NCBI RefSeq assembly: GCF_013822795.1
Contig: NZ_PNLB01000001.1
Location: forward strand, 124,001-188,000
DNA: 64,000 nucleotides
Direction of reading: 5' to 3'
Source: Phenylobacterium sp.
GTDB lineage: Bacteria > Pseudomonadota > Alphaproteobacteria > Caulobacterales > Caulobacteraceae
The notes under the pieces were generated by a model. It was not told the origin of the DNA and ran no database searches. It was given only the letters and a program-made list of their open reading frames with translations. The position numbers and the translations under genes are program-made. Shown piece after piece: positions 7,992 to 17,530 of the stretch. Positions within the stretch are counted from its first letter, which is position 1, and each line of letters opens with the position of its first letter.

Positions 7992-9092
7992 ATGTCGGCC
8001 GACGTCCTCTTCAAGCCCTTTGAATTCAAGGGGCTGCGCCTTCCCAACCGCATCGTCATGGCGCCGATGACTCGTTCATTTTCGCCCGACGGCGTGGCGA
8101 CCGACGAGGTCGCACAATACTACAAGCGCCGCGCGGCGGCCCAGGTCGGCCTGATCGTTTCGGAGGGGACGGGCGTCGATCGGCCAGCTTCCCTCAACGA
8201 CAAGAACGTTCCGCGATTCCACGGCGAGAAAGAACTGGCCGCCTGGAAGCACGTGATCGACGAGGTTCACTCCGTCGGCGGCGTGATGGCGCCGCAGCTC
8301 TGGCACGTCGGAAACGTTCGGACCCGCGACCCGGAGTGGAACCCGCCGGGCCCCTATGACAGCCCGTCCGGCCTGTCGCGGCCGGGCAAGGAATTCGGCG
8401 CTCCGATGACCGACGAAGAGGTCGCCGACGCGATCCGCGCCTTCGCCGAGGCCGCCGCCGCCGCCAAGGCGCTGGGCTTCGACTCCATCGAGCTGCACGG
8501 CGCCCACGGCTATCTGATCGATCAGTTCTTCTGGGACGGCACCAACCTGCGTGAGGACGCTTACGGTTCGAAGGACCTGCCCGGCCGGGCACGGTTCGCC
8601 GCGGACATCCTGAAGGCGGTCCGCAAGGCGGTCGGGCCGGACTATCCGGTGATCATCCGCATCAGCCAGTGGAAGCAGCAGGACTACGACGTGAAGCTGG
8701 CCCAGGACCCGAAGGCGCTGGAAGCCTGGCTGGGCGCTCTGGTCGAGGCCGGCGCCGATATCCTGCACTGTTCGCAGCGTCGGTTCTGGGAGCCGGAGTT
8801 CGAGGGCTCGGATCTCAACTTCGCCGGCTGGGCCAAGAAGCTCACCGGCGTGCCGACGATCACGGTGGGTTCGGTCGGCCTGTCGGGCGAATTCATCGCC
8901 GCGTTCGCGGGCGAGGGCTCCAAGCCTGCGTCGCTGGAGGAGCTGGAGCGCCGCCTGGACCGCGGCGAATTCGACCTGGTCGGCGTCGGCCGCGCGCTGC
9001 TGCAGGATCCGGAGTGGGTCGTGAAGATCCGCGAAGGCCGCACCGGCGACCTGAAGAACTTCGAGCGCGACGCGCTGGCGAAGCTCTATTGA
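7992..9092 (+). CDS. Old yellow enzyme family NADH:flavin oxidoreductase
   Basis: FMN-dependent ene-reductase or 2,4-dienoyl-type reductase of 366 residues. The TIM barrel begins with LFKPFEFKGLRLPNRIVMAPMTRS and carries the substrate-binding signature ELHGAHGYLIDQFFWDGTN with the paired histidine/asparagine-position residues, plus the QLWHVG segment. The late loop TVGSVGL and GVGRALLQDP contribute the phosphate-binding site for FMN. No C-terminal iron-sulfur/FAD domain follows, so this is a single-domain OYE, not a DCR-type enzyme. The ATG at 7992 has GGAG upstream. Divergence from the CYP153-like gene over a shared palindrome suggests joint use in degradation of an aliphatic or terpenoid compound (inference). 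Confidence 0.92.
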   Translation: MSADVLFKPFEFKGLRLPNRIVMAPMTRSFSPDGVATDEVAQYYKRRAAAQVGLIVSEGTGVDRPASLNDKNVPRFHGEKELAAWKHVIDEVHSVGGVMAPQLWHVGNVRTRDPEWNPPGPYDSPSGLSRPGKEFGAPMTDEEVADAIRAFAEAAAAAKALGFDSIELHGAHGYLIDQFFWDGTNLREDAYGSKDLPGRARFAADILKAVRKAVGPDYPVIIRISQWKQQDYDVKLAQDPKALEAWLGALVEAGADILHCSQRRFWEPEFEGSDLNFAGWAKKLTGVPTITVGSVGLSGEFIAAFAGEGSKPASLEELERRLDRGEFDLVGVGRALLQDPEWVVKIREGRTGDLKNFERDALAKLY

Positions 9093-9103
9093 TGACGGAC
9101 GAG

Positions 9104-9230
9104 ATCCTCCCCTCATTGGGGGAGGTGGATCGGCGCGCAGCGCCGAGACGGAGGGGGACTGCTCTCAAAGAAGAGCTCCAAGTCCCCCTCAGTCAGCCAT
9201 TCGGCTGACAGCTCCCCCAGAGGGGGAGCA
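9104..9230. repeat. Structured dispersed intergenic repeat, copy 1 (inverted)
   Basis: This gap between two convergent stops is filled by a palindrome-rich element, also present in the opposite orientation at 58269-58378. Read on the minus strand it has five units in order: a CTCCCCC/GGGGGAG hairpin, a GTCAGCC-GAAT-GGCTGAC hairpin, a long stem GAGGGGGACT/AGTCCCCCTC enclosing a small GCTCT/AGAGC hairpin, a CGGCGC-TGC-GCGCCG hairpin, and a CCTCCCC/GGGGAGG hairpin. The first 45 or so bases are almost identical between the copies, and the inner loop is unrelated. Such short palindromic elements resemble REP/BIME sequences and probably act as folded RNA at transcript ends. Confidence 0.85.
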
Positions 9231-9238
9231 TCTGATCC

Positions 9239-10150
9239 CTATGCGTTGAAGTTCAGCTTCAGACCTGACCGCGGCCAGGTGGTCTTATAGAGCTTGCCGG
9301 TCGACGAGGCGGTGATCCACGCCGTCTTCATGTCCGGTCCGCCGAAGCAGATGTTGGTCGTGATCAGATCAGGCACCGGATAGTGCTCGACCGTGCCGTT
9401 CGGGTCGAAGGCGGTGATGCCGCCGTTGAGGATGGTGGCGACGCAGACCTTGCCCGAGGCTTCGACCGCCAGGCTGTCGAGGAACTGCACGCCCGGCAGG
9501 TTGCAGACCGAGCGGCCCGCCGCGAAGCCGAGCGGCGGCGAGAGCACGCCGGGCTCAACGACGTCGAAGGCCCACAGGCGGCCCAGCTGGGTGTCGGCGA
9601 GGTAGACGGTCTTCTCGTCCGGCGAGAGGCCGACGCCGTTCGGCGAGATCAGGTGGTCGCGCTGGCGGCTGACATGGCTGCCGTCGATCTTGGCGTAGTA
9701 GAGCGCGCCGAACCGGCGGCCGTCGACCGTGCCCGAGCCGTGGTCGGAGAACCAGAAGCCGCCCTGCTTGTCGAACACCAGGTCGTTGGGGCCGACGAAG
9801 GGCCGGCCTTCGCAGCTGTCGTAGAGCGTCTTGAGTTCGCCGGTGGCGAGGTCGAAGCGCTGGATGTAGCCGCCCTTGTGGGTGTCGGGGGTCGGGCCGG
9901 GGATGGTCAGGCCGTCCTGCTGGGGCCAGGTGAACGAGCCGCCGTTGTTGGTGATGTAGATGGCGCCGTCCGGGCCGATGGCCGCGCCGTTGGGGCCGCC
10001 GCCGGTTTCGACCACCGTTTCCTTGCGCCCGTCAGGATAGACGCGGGTCAGGCGCTGGCCCTTGATCTCGGTGAGGATCACCGAGCCGTCGTTCATGGCG
10101 ATCGGGCCTTCGGGGAATTCGAAGCCCTCGGCGACAAGTTGCATGTCCAT
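9239..10150 (-). CDS. SMP-30/gluconolactonase/LRE-family protein
   Basis: Six-bladed beta-propeller of 303 residues with the family's features: an early metal ligand in EFPEGPIA (Glu), an Asn/Asp-rich blade (GPNGAAIGPDGAIYITNNGG), GPNDLVFDKQGGFWFSDHG, ISPNGVGLSPDEKTVYLADT, and a late DSLAVEASGKVCVAT blade. Family members are metal-dependent lactonases acting on sugar or aromatic lactones. AGGAGGAA stands seven bases before the ATG. It faces the OYE gene across the dispersed repeat. Substrate cannot be told, but the neighbourhood (P450, OYE) suggests xenobiotic or lipid-derived lactone metabolism. Confidence 0.88.
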   Translation of the reverse strand: MDMQLVAEGFEFPEGPIAMNDGSVILTEIKGQRLTRVYPDGRKETVVETGGGPNGAAIGPDGAIYITNNGGSFTWPQQDGLTIPGPTPDTHKGGYIQRFDLATGELKTLYDSCEGRPFVGPNDLVFDKQGGFWFSDHGSGTVDGRRFGALYYAKIDGSHVSRQRDHLISPNGVGLSPDEKTVYLADTQLGRLWAFDVVEPGVLSPPLGFAAGRSVCNLPGVQFLDSLAVEASGKVCVATILNGGITAFDPNGTVEHYPVPDLITTNICFGGPDMKTAWITASSTGKLYKTTWPRSGLKLNFNA

Positions 10151-10210
10151 GGTCGTTCCTCCTGGCTCGCCACTCGGAACGGTGGCGTTGAAGGCTCGAC
10201 TATGACCCGA

Positions 10211-10729
<519 letters not shown>

Positions 10730-10736
10730 CCCCCGC

Positions 10737-12110
10737 TCATATCAGAGTCTGTCCTTGCACGGGCAGGTCGATCACGGCGCGCAGGCCTGGATGGGCGTCC
10801 TCCAGCTCCAGCGTCCCGCCGTGCAGCTTGGCGCAGGCGGCGGCGATGGCGAGGCCAAGGCCCCCGCCAGGCTTGGAGCGGGCCGCGTCCAGGCGCACGA
10901 AGCGCTCGCGGACGCGGCCGCGATGTTCGGGCGCGATGCCGGGACCGGTGTCGGCGACCACGATGCGCAGGCGGCCTGGAGCTTCCTCGATGGCCAGGCG
11001 GACGAGCGCGCCTTCGCCGGCGTGGTGGGCCGCATTATGCAGCAGGTTGCCGACCGCCTGCCGCAAGATCAGCTCGTGGCCGTTCATGACCAGGGGCGGG
11101 CGTGGGGCGGGCGCCACGAAGGTCTGGCCGGCGTCCTCGATCACCGGGGCGAACAGCTCGCCGACCTCGGCGACCAGGGCGGCGAGATCCAGCGGGGCCA
11201 TCATGTCGCGTGACAGGCCCGCCTCGGCGCGGGCGATGTCCATCAGCGCCGAGAGGGTCGAGAGGGCGCGGTCAGCTTCGTCGTGGGCCTGTTCGATGGC
11301 GTCGAGCCGAGCGTCCTCGGCCAGGTCCGGCTGCATGGCGCGGGAGAGGTCGGCGCGCATGCGGGTCAGCGGCGAGCGCAGGTCGTGGGCGAGGCTGTCG
11401 GTGACGGTGCGCATACCGGTCATCAGCTCTTCGATGCGGTCGAGCATGCCGTTCATGGCCTCGCCCAGGCGGTCGAAGGCGTCGCCCTTGGGGTGGGTCT
11501 CGGTGCGGGCCGAGAGATCGCCGTCAGCGATGCGCCCCGCGGTGGCGGCCAGGGTGTCGATGCGCCGGAGCAGCAGGCTGTTGAACCACAGGGCGGCCAG
11601 CAGCACCGCGCCGACCGCCGCCAGCAGGGCGACGCCGGCGCTGGCCACGAGCGCGCGGCGGAAGGCGATGCGCTCGCCGATATCCTCATAGACCACCAGG
11701 GAGCCGCCCATGGAGAGCGGCTGAACCAGGACCCGCCAGGGCGAGCCGCGGCCATCCTCGAAGATCTTCAGTCGCGCGGCCCCAGAGGCAGGCAGCGGCT
11801 GCTTGGATTCCAGCCGCGCGCCGCCCAGCAGGCGCCCCTCGGCGTCGTAGAGCGCGTATCGGAAGCCGCCGCCGGGATCGGTCTTTTCGCGCAGATCGAG
11901 AGCTCGGGCGAGGGGGGCGACCCCCTCCTCGTGCGCGAAGGCGACGAAGTAGTCGCGGGCGGCCTCGGCGACTTCGCGTTGCCGCTTGCCGATGATCGCC
12001 TCGCCGATGCCGTCGACCATCAGCAGGCCGACGGCGAGGGCCGAGAGCGCCACCGCCAGCAGGACGAAGAACACCGCGCCAGGTCGCAGGCGCGAGCCGA
12101 GCGGCCTCAT
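10737..12110 (-). CDS. Sensor histidine kinase (two-component)
   Basis: Membrane sensor kinase of 457 residues. Two transmembrane helices (about residues 13-33 and 153-175) flank a periplasmic region of about 120 residues. Then follow a HAMP domain, the phosphoacceptor H-box SLAHDLRSPLTRMRADL, N-box RQAVGNLLHNAAHHA, and ATP-lid motifs ADTGPGIA and GGGLGLAIA. Overlaps the upstream response-regulator gene by four bases (ATGA), making them a cognate pair, and folA follows after 7 nt. The signal sensed is not deducible from the periplasmic domain by eye. Confidence 0.94.
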   Translation of the reverse strand: MRPLGSRLRPGAVFFVLLAVALSALAVGLLMVDGIGEAIIGKRQREVAEAARDYFVAFAHEEGVAPLARALDLREKTDPGGGFRYALYDAEGRLLGGARLESKQPLPASGAARLKIFEDGRGSPWRVLVQPLSMGGSLVVYEDIGERIAFRRALVASAGVALLAAVGAVLLAALWFNSLLLRRIDTLAATAGRIADGDLSARTETHPKGDAFDRLGEAMNGMLDRIEELMTGMRTVTDSLAHDLRSPLTRMRADLSRAMQPDLAEDARLDAIEQAHDEADRALSTLSALMDIARAEAGLSRDMMAPLDLAALVAEVGELFAPVIEDAGQTFVAPAPRPPLVMNGHELILRQAVGNLLHNAAHHAGEGALVRLAIEEAPGRLRIVVADTGPGIAPEHRGRVRERFVRLDAARSKPGGGLGLAIAAACAKLHGGTLELEDAHPGLRAVIDLPVQGQTLI

Positions 12111-12790
12111 GGCTCCTGCGACAGGCGATAGCCCGTGCCGCGCAGGGTGTGGAGCAGCGGCTGGGCGAAGCCCTCGTCGATCTTCTTGCGCAGGCGGCTG
12201 ATGTGGGTGTCGACGACGCTGGTGTGAGGATCGAAGCGGTAATCCCAGACCTGTTCGAGCAGCATGGTGCGGGTGACGACGCGGTCTTTGTGCCGCATCA
12301 GGTACTCCAGCAGCTTGAACTCGCGCGGCAGCAGGTCGAGCGTGCGGCCGTCCCGGCTGACCCGGCGCGAGAGCAGGTCGATGGAGAGGTCGCCGCAGGC
12401 CAGCCGAGTCTCGATCTCGGGGCCCGGTCGGCGGCGCATCAGGTTTTCCAGCCGCGCCGACAGCTCGGAGTAACCGAAGGGCTTGGTCAGATAGTCGTCG
12501 CCGCCGGCCCGCAGGCCCTTCACCCGTTCATCGAGATGGCTGAGGGCAGAGAGAATGATGATCGGGGTGGAGATGGAAGCCGCGCGCAGCGCCTTGATGA
12601 CGCTGAGGCCGTCCATGCCAGGGACCATGCGGTCCATGATGATGGCGTCGAAACCTTCGCCGGATGCGGCGTAGAAGCCGTCGCGGCCATCGACGACGTG
12701 CTCGGCCGTGAAGCCTTCCTCGCGCAGGCCCTTGAGGATGTAGTCGGCCGTCTCGGCGTCATCCTCGACCAGCAGGATACGGCGGCTCAT
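12107..12790 (-). CDS. OmpR/PhoB-family response regulator
   Basis: DNA-binding response regulator of 227 residues paired with the overlapping kinase gene. Receiver domain: acidic pocket EDD at residues 9-11, phosphoacceptor Asp53 (IIMDRMVPG), conserved Ser/Thr near LSALSH, and Lys103 (LTKPF). C-terminal winged-helix domain: LPREFKLLEYLMRHKDRVVTRTMLLEQVW and VDTHISRLRKKID, the recognition helix segment. First gene of the regulator-kinase-folA run. A terminator for the preceding small gene ends about 60 bp upstream. Target genes are not evident. Confidence 0.95.
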   Translation of the reverse strand: MSRRILLVEDDAETADYILKGLREEGFTAEHVVDGRDGFYAASGEGFDAIIMDRMVPGMDGLSVIKALRAASISTPIIILSALSHLDERVKGLRAGGDDYLTKPFGYSELSARLENLMRRRPGPEIETRLACGDLSIDLLSRRVSRDGRTLDLLPREFKLLEYLMRHKDRVVTRTMLLEQVWDYRFDPHTSVVDTHISRLRKKIDEGFAQPLLHTLRGTGYRLSQEP

Positions 12791-12849
12791 GGAGGCGCTC
12801 CGTCATGCTCGGCGGCGAGGATGGCCCGGTTTTCACAAGGCTCCAAGAC

Positions 12850-12883
12850 GGTCGGGCGGCCGCGGGAGACCGGCCGCCCGACC
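12850..12883. terminator. Terminator hairpin after PsiF-like gene
   Basis: A perfect 13-bp stem (GGTCGGGCGGCCG / CGGCCGCCCGACC) with an 8-base loop lies 22 bp beyond the stop of the PsiF-like gene and 59 bp before the response-regulator start, both on the minus strand. It lacks a clear U-run, but its strength and place argue for termination or transcript-end protection. Confidence 0.65.
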
Positions 12884-12905
12884 AACGCGCCAGGGGAGGT
12901 GGGGA

Positions 12906-13130
12906 TCACCCCTTGGCGACGCACGCCTTGACGAAGGCGGCCTTGTCGCCGGTGTGCGTCTTCTGGCTGGCCCAGGACTTTTCGCACTCGGCCTTCTTGG
13001 CGGCCGGGGAGGGCTTGGCGGCGGCCATGGTGGATTTCGCCGGGGCGCTGGGGGCGGGCGTCGCTGCGAAGGCGGCCGAGCCGGCCACCAGGCTGAGGGC
13101 GAGGACGGCAGGGGCGATGAGATTGCGCAT
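12906..13130 (-). CDS. Small exported PsiF-repeat-like protein
   Basis: A 74-residue secreted peptide. Residues 1-23 are a cleavable signal (MRNLIAPAVLALSLVAGSAAFA), followed by an Ala/Pro/Lys linker and a compact segment AECEKSWASQKTHTGDKAAFVKAC with two cysteines about 20 residues apart. The Cys-x(n)-G/D-x-x-R/K-x-x-F-x-x-x-C arrangement resembles a single PsiF repeat, named for phosphate-starvation-inducible PsiF of E. coli, whose function is unknown. AAGGAGAG precedes the ATG at good spacing and a terminator follows, so it is a monocistronic gene. Function is not assignable. Confidence 0.75.
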   Translation of the reverse strand: MRNLIAPAVLALSLVAGSAAFAATPAPSAPAKSTMAAAKPSPAAKKAECEKSWASQKTHTGDKAAFVKACVAKG

Positions 13131-13233
13131 GAGGCTCTCCTTGAAGTGTCGGCCGGATCGTTCCGGACAAGGAGAGAAAACCGCCCCGGCCCCTCAGGCG
13201 CCGGTCGGCGAACTCGCAAATCTGTAAGGTTGG

Positions 13234-14076
13234 CTAGACCGCGATCGGGGCGGCGATCTTGTCGTGGGCCTTGTAGCCGCGGAGCTTGAAGTCCTCGAAC
13301 TCGAAGGCGAAGAGGTCGCGCTTGTCGGCGATTTCCATGACCGGCAGCGGCAGCGGTTCGCGGGCCAGCTGCTCACGGGCCTGGTCGAGGTGGTTCATGT
13401 AGAGGTGCGCGTCGCCCAGGGTGTGTACGAATTCGCCCGGCTGCAGCCCGGTCACCTTGGCGACCATCATGGTCAGCAGGGCGTAGGAGGCGATGTTGAA
13501 CGGTACGCCCAGGAAGACGTCCGCCGAGCGCTGGTAGAGCTGGCATGACAGCTTTCCGTCCGCGACGAAGAACTGGAAGAGGCAGTGGCAGGGCGGCAGG
13601 GCCATGTCGTCCACGTCGGCCGGGTTCCAGGCCGAGACGATGTGGCGGCGCGAGTTGGGCATGGTTTTCAGCCCCTCGACCACGTTGGCGATCTGGTCGA
13701 TCACGCGGCCGTCCGGCGCGGTCCAAGAGCGCCACTGTCTGCCGTAGACCGGGCCAAGCTCACCCTCGGCGTCGGCCCATTCGTCCCAGATGCTGACGCC
13801 GCGCTCCTGCAGCCACTTCACATTGGTGTCGCCGCGCAGGAACCACAGCAGCTCGAGAATGATCGACTTGCGGTGCAGCTTCTTGGTGGTGAGAAGCGGG
13901 AAGCCCTTGGCCAGGTCGAAGCGCATCTGGCGGCCGAAGACGCCCAGGGTGCCGGTGCCGGTGCGGTCGCCGCGCTGCGCGCCGTTGTCCAGGATGTCCT
14001 GGAGCAGATCGAGGTATTGCCGCTCGGGGTGATCGGCGGCGCCCGACGTTTCGGCGATGGCGACATGCGCGTTCAT
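13234..14076 (-). CDS. thyA: Thymidylate synthase
   Basis: Converts dUMP to dTMP with methylene-tetrahydrofolate. The 280-residue protein shows [43 protein letters not shown], the catalytic Cys163 in [30 protein letters not shown] and HLYMNHLDQ, all hallmark stretches. Slightly longer than E. coli ThyA (264) because of a short N-terminal extension. The frame stays open far upstream, but homology begins right after the ATG at 14076, so that start is chosen although no strong ribosome site is visible. Three GANTC sites cluster 31-63 bp upstream. Confidence 0.96.
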   Translation of the reverse strand: MNAHVAIAETSGAADHPERQYLDLLQDILDNGAQRGDRTGTGTLGVFGRQMRFDLAKGFPLLTTKKLHRKSIILELLWFLRGDTNVKWLQERGVSIWDEWADAEGELGPVYGRQWRSWTAPDGRVIDQIANVVEGLKTMPNSRRHIVSAWNPADVDDMALPPCHCLFQFFVADGKLSCQLYQRSADVFLGVPFNIASYALLTMMVAKVTGLQPGEFVHTLGDAHLYMNHLDQAREQLAREPLPLPVMEIADKRDLFAFEFEDFKLRGYKAHDKIAAPIAV

Positions 14077-14106
14077 GCGGGGGACCCAGAGCTCATGACT
14101 GCGGCC

Positions 14107-14139
14107 GATTCGCGACTGAGTCGTGGCGCCTGTCGAATC
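14107..14139. promoter_or_regulatory. Cluster of three GANTC methylation sites upstream of thyA
   Basis: GATTC (14107), GAGTC (14118) and GAATC (14135) occur within 33 bp in the divergent interval between thyA and a small secreted-protein gene. GANTC is the target of the cell-cycle methyltransferase CcrM in Caulobacterales, whose methylation state affects GcrA-dependent promoters. The packing is far denser than chance in GC-rich DNA. A regulatory role is inferred. Confidence 0.4.
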
Positions 14140-14250
14140 ACTCGAGCATGTTCTCCACATCTGGACGGCCAACCCCAAATAGCGCAGATATCCAGGACAA
14201 CCCTCACAGTTGCGTCGACGTGCGGCGCAATCTTTCCGACGGACAAGTCG

Positions 14251-14538
14251 ATGCTCGTTTCGATCGCCATCGCCGCCATGCTCGCGGCATCCAGCGCGCC
14301 GGCCGCTGAGGCCACGCCGGCTCCGGTTCCCCCCGCCGCAACGCCAGCGCCGGTCATACCGCCGGCGCCCGCCAAGGCCGCGCCCAAGGAAGAGAAGGTC
14401 GTCTGCAAGTACGAGGCGGAGACCGGCAGCCGGTTCTCCAAGAAGGTCTGCCTGACGCCGTCGCAAATGAAGATCCGCCGTGACGAGGCCCGCAAGGCGC
14501 TGTCCGACATCCAGACCAACGCCGGGATCGCGCCCTAG
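14251..14538 (+). CDS. Small exported protein, function unknown
   Basis: A 95-residue exported protein. The N-terminus is a signal peptide ([21 protein letters not shown]), then a Pro/Ala linker of about 30 residues, then a conserved-looking block [21 protein letters not shown] followed by a helix [17 protein letters not shown]. Two cysteines flank the GSR motif and could form a disulfide in the periplasm. Short proteins with a Cys-GSR-Cys block are frequent in Caulobacterales and Sphingomonadales genomes (from memory). None has a known function to my knowledge. Its TAG stop interlocks with that of the convergent DUF924 gene in the tetranucleotide CTAG. Confidence 0.72.
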   Translation: MLVSIAIAAMLAASSAPAAEATPAPVPPAATPAPVIPPAPAKAAPKEEKVVCKYEAETGSRFSKKVCLTPSQMKIRRDEARKALSDIQTNAGIAP

Positions 14539-15089
14539 CCGGCGAAGCCTCCGTCGGCCAGGAAGGCCAGCTCTTCGGTGGTGCTGACGCGTCCCAGGCA
14601 GATGTTGCGATGGGGGAAGCGACCGAAGCGCACGATGATGTGGCGGTGCAGGTCGGCCCAGCGCAGCGATTCCGCGTCACCCGCCTCGTCCTTCAGCCGG
14701 GTGAACAGGCGCACGGCCTCGTCTTGGTCGGCGAGATCCTCGGAATGCTCGAACGGCAGGTAGAAGAACTGGCGCAGGCCAGCTTCCGTCGCCCGGTCGT
14801 GGCCTGAGGCGACGGCGTTGCGGGCGACGTGGCGCGCCTTGGCGTCGGTGGCGAAGGCGTGGCCGGAATTGCGGTAGAGGTTGCGCGGGAACTGATCGAG
14901 CAGGATCAGCAGCGCCAGCGACCCCTCGGCCGAGGCCATCCAGCCATCGTACTCGCCACGGGCGGCGGCGTGGTGCACCGGTTCGAACCGCAGCGCGATC
15001 GCCTCGTCGAACTTGGTGCTCTTGGCGAACCACTTTTCGGGCCCGGCGGCCGTCCAGAAACCGACCACGTCCTTGGGTGTCGCCGCCAT
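14535..15089 (-). CDS. DUF924 family protein
   Basis: A 184-residue cytoplasmic, mostly helical protein of the DUF924 family (TPR-like fold, function unknown). Recognisable family segments are [24 protein letters not shown], the [25 protein letters not shown] block, [19 protein letters not shown] and a C-terminal [13 protein letters not shown]. The length is normal for the family. Transcribed towards a small secreted-protein gene with interlocking stop codons, and away from ilvC. The ATG at 15089 directly precedes the family homology. Confidence 0.9.
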   Translation of the reverse strand: MAATPKDVVGFWTAAGPEKWFAKSTKFDEAIALRFEPVHHAAARGEYDGWMASAEGSLALLILLDQFPRNLYRNSGHAFATDAKARHVARNAVASGHDRATEAGLRQFFYLPFEHSEDLADQDEAVRLFTRLKDEAGDAESLRWADLHRHIIVRFGRFPHRNICLGRVSTTEELAFLADGGFAG

Positions 15090-15204
15090 TTATCGCCCTC
15101 CAGTCTGGATAGACTATGTCCGACGGCGACGGATTCGGCTCAAGGGCGACCGCGCACATTCAGTTTTTCCGGCGAAACGCCGCATCGCCGCGAGCTTCCC
15201 TTGA

Positions 15205-16314
<1,110 letters not shown>

Positions 16315-16338
16315 GGGCGCTCAGCTTTCAGAGACGAG

Positions 16339-16368
16339 AAAGGTCCGGACTCGCGTCCGGGCCTTTTT
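16339..16368 (+). terminator. Rho-independent terminator of ilvC
   Basis: AAAGGTCCGGAC-TCGC-GTCCGGGCCTTTTT forms a 9-bp stem with one G-T wobble, flanked by A and T runs, 24 bp after the ilvC stop. It is a textbook intrinsic terminator for plus-strand transcription. Confidence 0.9.
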
Positions 16369-16457
16369 CATGTGTCCGGCTTGGTCGCGGGTCCGGCGCC
16401 GTTCACCGCTGCGGCGGGCCGATGGTGCTGAGCGGCGTGCGCCTGCCGCCGCAAGGG

Positions 16458-17156
16458 CTAGGCGCCGAAACGGGTGACGTAGCGCTCGGACAGCACGGCG
16501 GTGGCGTCCATGCGCTTCTGGTTCGGGCCCATCAGTTCCAGGTGCACGTGGTCGGTCATGCCGTCCGGGTAGCGGGTCTGCAGGCCGTGGGCGGCGCCGA
16601 TGTCCTGGCCCAGGCGCACGACGTCGCCCTCGGCGACACTGGGGTCGATGTAGAACACCCGTGCCACGTACTTGATGGCCGGGTTGGTGATCTCGACGAA
16701 CTTCAGATGCTTGTCGTCGGCATAGGCCATGCCGACCTTGGTGACATAGCCGGAGATCGGCGCGGCTACCGGCTGGCCAGCCTGCGCCATGAAGTCGACG
16801 CCCTCGTGCTTGCGCGAGCCGCCGTCGCGCGAGGCCCCGAACGCGCCGAAGCCATAGGCGTCATGGGTGCGCGGCGACTGGCCGGTCGGATTGACGAAGT
16901 CGGCCGCGCCGTCGCCGTCGACGTCCTTGCCCTGCCAAACCAGAACCTTCTCGCCGGTCGCGGGCGGCGCGACGGGTTCGAGCGCCAGCGCCAGCGGCTT
17001 GGCGCCGTGCGCGCTGGTGAAGTTGGCGCGCGCGGCCGCATGGGCGCCGGCCTGGAGGAAGCCCGCAGCGAGAACGGCGGCGCCCAAGGTCAGCCAGGTC
17101 TGAGTCATCCAGATCTGGAACTTGTCGGGAGCAGGCGTCGTCGTGGCGCGGAACAT
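16458..17156 (-). CDS. M23-family metallopeptidase (LytM-like)
   Basis: Exported zinc endopeptidase domain protein of 232 residues, probably acting on peptidoglycan cross-links. A hydrophobic signal segment follows residue 17 (MTQTWLTLGAAVLAAGF), so either the first Met or the one at 17108 may be the start. The LytM metal site is complete: His and Asp in RKHEGVDF and the HVHLEL motif near the C-terminus. A DVDGDGAADF loop resembling a calcium-binding EF-hand/dockerin loop precedes the catalytic domain. Transcribed alone, away from otsA. Confidence 0.88.
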   Translation of the reverse strand: MFRATTTPAPDKFQIWMTQTWLTLGAAVLAAGFLQAGAHAAARANFTSAHGAKPLALALEPVAPPATGEKVLVWQGKDVDGDGAADFVNPTGQSPRTHDAYGFGAFGASRDGGSRKHEGVDFMAQAGQPVAAPISGYVTKVGMAYADDKHLKFVEITNPAIKYVARVFYIDPSVAEGDVVRLGQDIGAAHGLQTRYPDGMTDHVHLELMGPNQKRMDATAVLSERYVTRFGA

Positions 17157-17530
17157 GCGTCTGTCGTTTCCTCTGCGATGGCGGCTGATCGGCGTTCGGC
17201 GCCGGGCCCGGTCTCGCCCCTTGGGTGTCCATATGGAGACTCGCGCCGCGATGCAGCATGTGACCGGGTGTCGCTGGTCTAATTGCGCAAGGTCACGGTT
17301 GCGTGAGCCTGGGCGACGCGCGCTTGAGGTGTGTTACGATGTGATCGCGAGTTGTTTGCAGTATCGCCCCGATTTTGATGAGGGCGTGCGGTCGGGCCGC
17401 TGATTTCGATCTGACCTATTAGAGCCTTGCGTGTCAGTTATTCTGATCGTGGCTAAGGAAAGTCTCAAATTCTGTTCGTAATAGTCAAATCTATACCCGT
17501 GCCCGTCCGCCATGCGGCGAGGTGCGCACG
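17157..17530. other. 374-bp divergent intergenic region, peptidase / otsA
   Basis: This stretch is visibly less GC-rich than its surroundings, especially 17330-17510, and must hold the promoters of the M23 peptidase and of otsA. I find no open frame with a ribosome site, no hairpin of note, no tRNA and no recognised riboswitch. A GGAAA followed 15 bases later by CGTAA near 17457-17481 is a weak resemblance to a general-stress (EcfG) promoter. Confidence 0.5.

Noticed and set aside
12107..14076. thyA-folA as one operon
   Set aside because: They are on the same strand but separated by the PsiF-like gene, a strong terminator hairpin and the two-component genes.
17457..17481. GGAAA-N15-CGTAA upstream of otsA as a stress-sigma promoter
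   Set aside because: Spacing is one to two bases short and two core bases differ, so it is too weak to call although the gene would fit.
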